From contig WFMF01000186.1 in NCBI GenBank assembly GCA_011033025.1, positions 62,001-126,000 of the forward strand: DNA of 64,000 bases, given 5' to 3'. The DNA is from Beroe forskalii (lineage: Eukaryota; Ctenophora; Nuda; Beroida; Beroidae). Below, piece by piece: positions 61,271 through 64,000 of the stretch. Below the pieces are notes generated by a model. The model ran no database searches. It had not been told where the DNA came from and saw nothing but the letters and a program-made list of their open reading frames with translations. Within the stretch, counting starts at the first letter, position 1. The number at the start of each line of letters is the position of its first letter. The translations under genes were made by a program, and so were the position numbers.

Positions 61271-63040
61271 CGAGTCGATGACTCGACTCGAGACTTATTC
61301 ATAAGAATGAGACTCGAGACTTAAGCCAGAGACTCAAATCGAGACTCGAAAAAGTAAGTCAAAATTTTGTATTCATAAACACGATCCAAGCCGTGAGTCT
61401 CTGGCTCATGGCTTGACTCGAGCGACTCGGATCATTGACTCATAATAATGGCCCATTGGCTCGACTCGGATTCGGCTCGAGTACCGGATTCTGGATTATA
61501 GTCTCGGCTTGCCGACGCACTGACTCGACCGCGCGAGTTTTGGATCTCGAGTTTTGAGTCTCGACTCAGTGGATTGCGACTCGACGGCTTTTTTAAGTCG
61601 ACGAAGCTGGAACTCAATTCGACGACTCGGATCATTCGGTACGGCTCGTGTCGACTCTCGAAAACTAAAACTAACAATAAACTAATAAGCCTGCTGGATA
61701 ACTGCATGATCGAAACGAATCGACTCGAGAAGTCTCGACTCACCTATCATAATTTCGAAAAGCTCGAATCGACGACTGACATCGATCATCGTCGACTCGA
61801 CTCGACGACTAAACTCGACGAATAAATTCAAAAAGAACGGCGATCAAATGTAAAAGTCGAGTCTAAAGCACGGATGGAGCAAACATAGATCACTTCGACG
61901 ATTAAGGTGCACTCGGTCGATTCTGGACTCGAATGTCTACTCGAAAGTTTGACGACTCGAAAAAAACTCGACGAACTCGAAGCATTTGATAAACAACTCG
62001 ACTCGAGCTCAAATCACATACTATGAAAACTGCCATTTCGATCGCTAATCAGAAATCGTAGGACACAAAACAAACATGGTAACACGGATGGAGTCGACGA
62101 CCGAGTCTCGACGATCGACTCGTTCCTTATCTCTATTTTACCTTGTGTTACCGTATATATACCGTTTATATACCGAGATCGAATCGAAAAACGATCGACG
62201 ATTGAAACCGAACGCGATGGAAAGTGGAAACGAAGATAAACTACGGTTACTTGTTTCGAATTATCTCGACTCGCTATTGACGCGCAGTCGTGACGAGCTC
62301 GACGACCACTGTCCTCGATGAAAATTCGACGAGGCACGAAGTCTATCGTCGAATCGATACGACTGGAGTTAACAAACAGAGATAAGGAATCCATATACGG
62401 TTGGGTGTTTCATTGCACTGTCGCCATATTTCACTATGCGTTTTGATTTTACTTCCAGACTCTTCATAGTGTGTATAACTATTTGAGTGTTTGAAGCGTT
62501 GCTGTTAGGACAATGATATAGATGAAATGTGCATAAATTGTGTTTTATGTCTTCGTGAAACACGAATTTCAACTGTTCAATGAATAGAGTTTTCCACCTG
62601 AACGCTAAATTTACCATTTCAGCGATTATCTTACGGTACTTCAGATCATTGAAACCGTTTTTATGCTATTTTTACGTTAATTTGCATCGTTAATCCATAA
62701 GTAATCCAAAAAATCCTGGCACTACCCGTCGGCTCAGAATTTTGAGAATATGCTCACTTTATGAATAACTCCGCGAGTCTGAGCCGCTCGTAATCCAGTG
62801 TTATCCGATGATCCGAGACTCATAAGTCGAAATCCGAGACTCAGATCCAGTGTGATCCAAAATTTTTGAGACGGTGATCCATGAGTCGCGAGTCGATCCG
62901 TCGAGTCGAGCCACTGATCCGAGTCGATGAAGTCGAAATTGATTGTAAGTCGAAACGTCGAGTCAAAACTCACGGCCGTCTCAGACTCACGGACGACCGA
63001 GTTTTACGAATAAGAAAACCGTCGATTTTGGCGTCGAGTT
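61271..63040. other. interval between inverted satellite arrays, satellite-derived in part
   Basis: GACTCG and CGAGTC words occur in both orientations at decreasing density (for example 61311-61345, 61560-61650, 61990-62110 and 62880-63060), giving way to AT-rich unique sequence near 62400-62730. It looks like decayed satellite. No gene is recognised; open frames here reflect the repeat. Confidence 0.65.
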
Positions 63041-63690
63041 TGAGTCGTCGAGGATTAGTCGTCGAATCGAGTCGTCGAGAGTCGAGTCGTCGAGTCGTCG
63101 AGTCGTCGAGTCGTCGAGTCGTCGAGTCGAGTCGAGTCGAGTCGTCGAGTCGAGTCGAGTCGAGTCGAGTCGTCGAGTCGTCGAGTCGAGTCGTCGAGTC
63201 GAGTCGTCGAGTCGAGTCGTCGAGTCGAGTCGTCGAGTCGAGTCGTCGAGTCGAGTCGTCGAGTCGAGTCGTCGAGTCGTCTAGTCGAGTCGTCGAGTCG
63301 AGTCGTCGAGTCGAGTCGTCGAGTCGAGTCGTCGAGTCGTCGAGTCGTCGAGTCGTCGAGTCGAGTCGTCGAGTCGTCGAGTCGTCGAGTCGTCGAGTCG
63401 TCGAGTCGTCGAGTCGTCGAGTCGTCGAGTCGAGTCGTCGAGTCGAGTCGTCGAGTCGAGTCGTCGAGTCGAGTCGTAGAGTCGTAGAGTCGTCGAGTCG
63501 CCGAGTCAAGTCGTCGAGTCGAGTCGTCGAGTCGCCGAGTCAAGTCGTCGAGTCGAGTCGTCGAGTCGAGTCGTCGAGTCGTCGAGTCGAGTCGTTGAGA
63601 CGAGTCGTCGAGACAAGTCAGAGAGTCGTCAAATCAAGTCGTCGAGTTGAGTCATCGAGTCGATTTGAGTCGTCGAGTCACTGAGTGGTC
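63041..63690. repeat. TCGAC-type satellite array, minus orientation
   Basis: GAGTCGTCGAGTCGAGTCGT units, the reverse complement of the array at 60166-61270, with more point changes at its right end (63590-63690). Confidence 0.95.
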
Positions 63691-64000
63691 GTAGAGTGAC
63701 TAGAGTTAATTCATGACGTAAGTGAAATTTTTTAGTCGTCACGTGACTGTACACTTAACAAGAGTACGAAAAATCGTTTATGGAAGAGCTCAAGACTTGA
63801 GTCTGATTTAACTATTTGATTTTGGAAGCCCTTTTAGTGAAATGGATCAAGATGCAGCTAATTTGGTGAAGTTTAACAGCCTCTTTAAAATTGAAAAAAA
63901 GCCTTTCAATAGGTGACGTCACTCAGCAGTCAACCGGAATGAGAGACTTATCGGGCATAGATCAGAGCAGCAACGCCAAGAGGGCCCCATGGTAGCGCCA
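63691..64000. other. no gene recognised
   Basis: Unique sequence. GTGACGTCACTCAGCAGTC-like sequence near 63914 resembles the end of the small element family at 12140 and 33270, but the rest is not seen. Confidence 0.5.

Noticed and set aside
60161..61324. 376-387 codon frames on both strands (LDDSTRR and SSRVVES repeats)
   Set aside because: The satellite unit contains no stop codon in these frames, so long open frames are automatic. There is no non-repeat domain.
62881..63684. 267-codon frame and antisense frames in the second TCGAC array
   Set aside because: Same satellite in the other orientation; no independent coding evidence.

Overview
The window is intron-rich metazoan genomic DNA. 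It carries parts or all of three animal genes: a CaM-kinase I, the O-GlcNAc transferase OGT, and an ACF1/BAZ1A-type chromatin remodelling subunit. Introns have canonical GT-AG sites, and gene density is low (about one gene per 20 kb). Inverted-repeat transposons, a DIRS-like retroelement and minisatellites are abundant, which suggests a marine invertebrate with a highly polymorphic genome. The phylum cannot be fixed from this sequence alone. A run of 100 N (33456-33555) marks a scaffold join, so order across it is not guaranteed.

Layout. 1-2.4 kb: no gene recognised. 2.4-10.3 kb, plus strand: the C-terminal six exons of a CaMKI gene. A segment with two of these exons is present a second time 4.5 kb upstream, and the two copies are separated by a CT-rich minisatellite. 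10.3-31 kb: no conserved gene. This stretch is a transposon graveyard with a DIRS-like tyrosine-recombinase retroelement whose inverted terminal repeats are built of ~160 bp subrepeats, TA- and TTAA-flanked inverted-repeat elements nested in each other, a 1.3 kb near-perfect hairpin element and a possible Penelope-like remnant. 31.4-31.7 kb: a possible 3' end of an unrecognised gene. 32.5-35.5 kb: GC-rich hairpin elements, the gap and ~280 bp tandem repeats. 36.0-54.2 kb, minus strand: a complete OGT gene, 18 exons, about 1072 codons. 54.2-56 kb: intergenic, with GC-rich hairpin elements. 56.0-59.5 kb, minus strand: the last six exons of BAZ1A (part of DDT, WHIM-like region, PHD finger, bromodomain). 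59.5-64 kb: simple and satellite arrays, with two TCGAC-type arrays in opposite orientation.

The most unusual signal is in OGT. Exon 3 is flanked on one side by about 20 tandem copies of its own 5' splice site (30 bp unit) and on the other by about 14 tandem copies of its own 3' splice site plus the first ~33 bases of the exon (53 bp unit). Exons 11 and 17 of OGT also have extra copies of their 3' splice sites in the preceding intron. The minisatellites next to OGT exon 9 and BAZ1A exon 59370-59498 start within a few bases of a 3' splice site. Together these suggest tandem amplification seeded at exon-intron junctions.

Functionally the three genes are separate housekeeping or signalling genes: a calcium-dependent kinase, nuclear/cytosolic protein O-GlcNAcylation, and ISWI-type nucleosome spacing. 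BAZ1A and OGT lie head to tail on the minus strand. Two single-base anomalies in BAZ1A (an extra base in a poly-Glu tract and an AT where a GT donor is expected) are either assembly errors or real lesions.
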